15,967 nucleotides of DNA from Ignavibacteriaceae bacterium (GTDB lineage Bacteria; Bacteroidota; Ignavibacteria; Ignavibacteriales; Ignavibacteriaceae). The stretch covers positions 1 to 15,967 of the forward strand of contig JACAFA010000260.1 in assembly GCA_013388525.1 (NCBI GenBank), in the 5' to 3' direction. This document shows, one piece after another, positions 15,381 through 15,967 of the stretch. The notes beneath the pieces are model-generated. The model worked only from the letters and a program-made list of their open reading frames with translations. It had not been told where the DNA came from and did not search any database. The position numbers and the translations under genes are program-made. Positions within the stretch are counted from its first letter, which is position 1. Each line of letters starts with the position of its first letter.

Positions 15381-15967
15381 TTATAAAACTCTTGTTAATT
15401 TTTCACTAACTGATCGGTAATCAAAAACCACATCAAAACTATCTGATTTACTATAGTCAGCTTGAAAATTTTCTATAAATGTTTTATGAATTATTTGGGT
15501 TGATAATATTCCCACTAAAGCCATTTCATCAAATTCTCCAGCAGCAACAGACTTTTCAAGTTTGTTTATTAACCTTAATACTTTTGTAGCATCAAATAAA
15601 CCGGATTTATTCAACGATTCTTCGGAACAATATTCATTAATTAGATTAAGATTGCTATTTAAAAGAGCTTTGTGTATCGGAGCTCTATATGGATTTTTCC
15701 ATCTGCTTACTATGCTAGCCGGAAGTCTGTCTTTAAATATTTTCTTCAGAAGGTATTTTTCATTCAAGCCGTTTATCTTAAGCTCTGAATGAACTGTTCC
15801 CATCAGTTCGATAACTCTATGATCAAGATAAGGAACCCGCAATTCTACTGAATTTGCCATTGCAACTCTATCACCTTGAGAGGATAACAGATAATTACTT
15901 AGAAATATCATCGCCTCAAGAAATTGGGCTTTAGTTACAATATCCCAATCAAAATAATCTGCAGGAA
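15381..15967 (-). CDS. Asparagine synthase-like amidotransferase, C-terminal part (runs off the window)
   Basis: The visible 194 codons are the C-terminal part of an AsnB-type glutamine-dependent synthetase. The frame is open to the right edge, beginning ADYFDWDIVTKAQFLEAM, so the ATG at 15911 is internal and not the start. The diagnostic motif LLSSQGDRVAMANSVELRVP (the D...M..S.E.R.P helix of the synthetase domain) is followed by LDHRVIE, then LKKIFKDRLPASIVSRWKNPYRAP, which matches the usual R.K.....P block. The N-terminal glutaminase domain and the ATP-binding SGGxDS loop would lie outside the window. In glycan clusters such proteins amidate uronic acids or acyl groups rather than make asparagine. 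It is the first visible gene of the cluster and 15 bases ahead of the acyl-CoA ligase gene. Confidence 0.88.
   Translation of the reverse strand, partial: PADYFDWDIVTKAQFLEAMIFLSNYLLSSQGDRVAMANSVELRVPYLDHRVIELMGTVHSELKINGLNEKYLLKKIFKDRLPASIVSRWKNPYRAPIHKALLNSNLNLINEYCSEESLNKSGLFDATKVLRLINKLEKSVAAGEFDEMALVGILSTQIIHKTFIENFQADYSKSDSFDVVFDYRSVSEKLTRVL

Noticed and set aside
15381..15911. A complete 176-residue protein starting at the ATG at 15911
   Set aside because: The frame is open to the window edge and upstream residues continue the asparagine-synthase domain, so it is a partial gene.

Overview
The window is AT-rich, and all fifteen supported genes lie on the minus strand, so transcription runs from the right edge to the left. 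Intergenic gaps are short (none above 240 bases). Shine-Dalgarno sites are sparse and four complete genes seem to lack an ATG start. The content is that of an exopolysaccharide or O-antigen biosynthesis locus. Low GC, patchy Shine-Dalgarno use and the protein style suggest a member of the Bacteroidota/Ignavibacteriota/Chlorobi assemblage; this is inference, as no rRNA or taxonomic marker is present.

Layout in transcription order (right to left). (1) 'Activation' block: the C-terminal part of an asparagine-synthase-like amidotransferase cut by the window edge (15381-15967), an AMP-forming acyl-CoA ligase (13878-15365), an NAD-synthase-like ATP-pyrophosphatase with an unusual internal insertion (12875-13831) and a small SAM methyltransferase (12011-12685). 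(2) A tandem pair of FemAB/GNAT-type acyltransferases (10907-11950 and 9739-10836). The first has an N-terminal third that is invisible if only ATG/GTG/TTG starts are allowed: the frame runs open to an ATT codon placed just after a TAAGGAG site. (3) A VOC-fold epimerase-like protein, a cytoplasmic polysaccharide-deacetylase-like protein, a GT4 and a GT2 glycosyltransferase (6204-9664). (4) Export and polymerisation: a Wzx-type flippase (4703-5968) and a Wzy/WaaL-type polymerase or ligase (3167-4483). (5) A GT2 glycosyltransferase, a membrane-anchored NodB-type deacetylase and a third FemAB-type protein (185-3041). Beyond the last gene, positions 12-75 hold two adjacent hairpins, one of them a perfect 13-base inverted repeat.

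Working model (inference). The glycosyltransferases assemble a lipid-linked repeat unit, the flippase moves it across the inner membrane and the Wzy-like protein polymerises or ligates it. The deacetylases, methyltransferase, three FemAB proteins and the amidotransferase/acyl-ligase/NadE-like trio decorate it with acyl, aminoacyl or amide groups. The combination of asparagine synthase, AMP ligase, FemAB proteins with an FGRT motif, deacetylases and Wzy recalls exosortase-A (PEP-CTERM)-associated polysaccharide loci, but no exosortase, PEP-CTERM protein, initiating sugar-phosphate transferase or Wza/Wzc export gene is inside this window.
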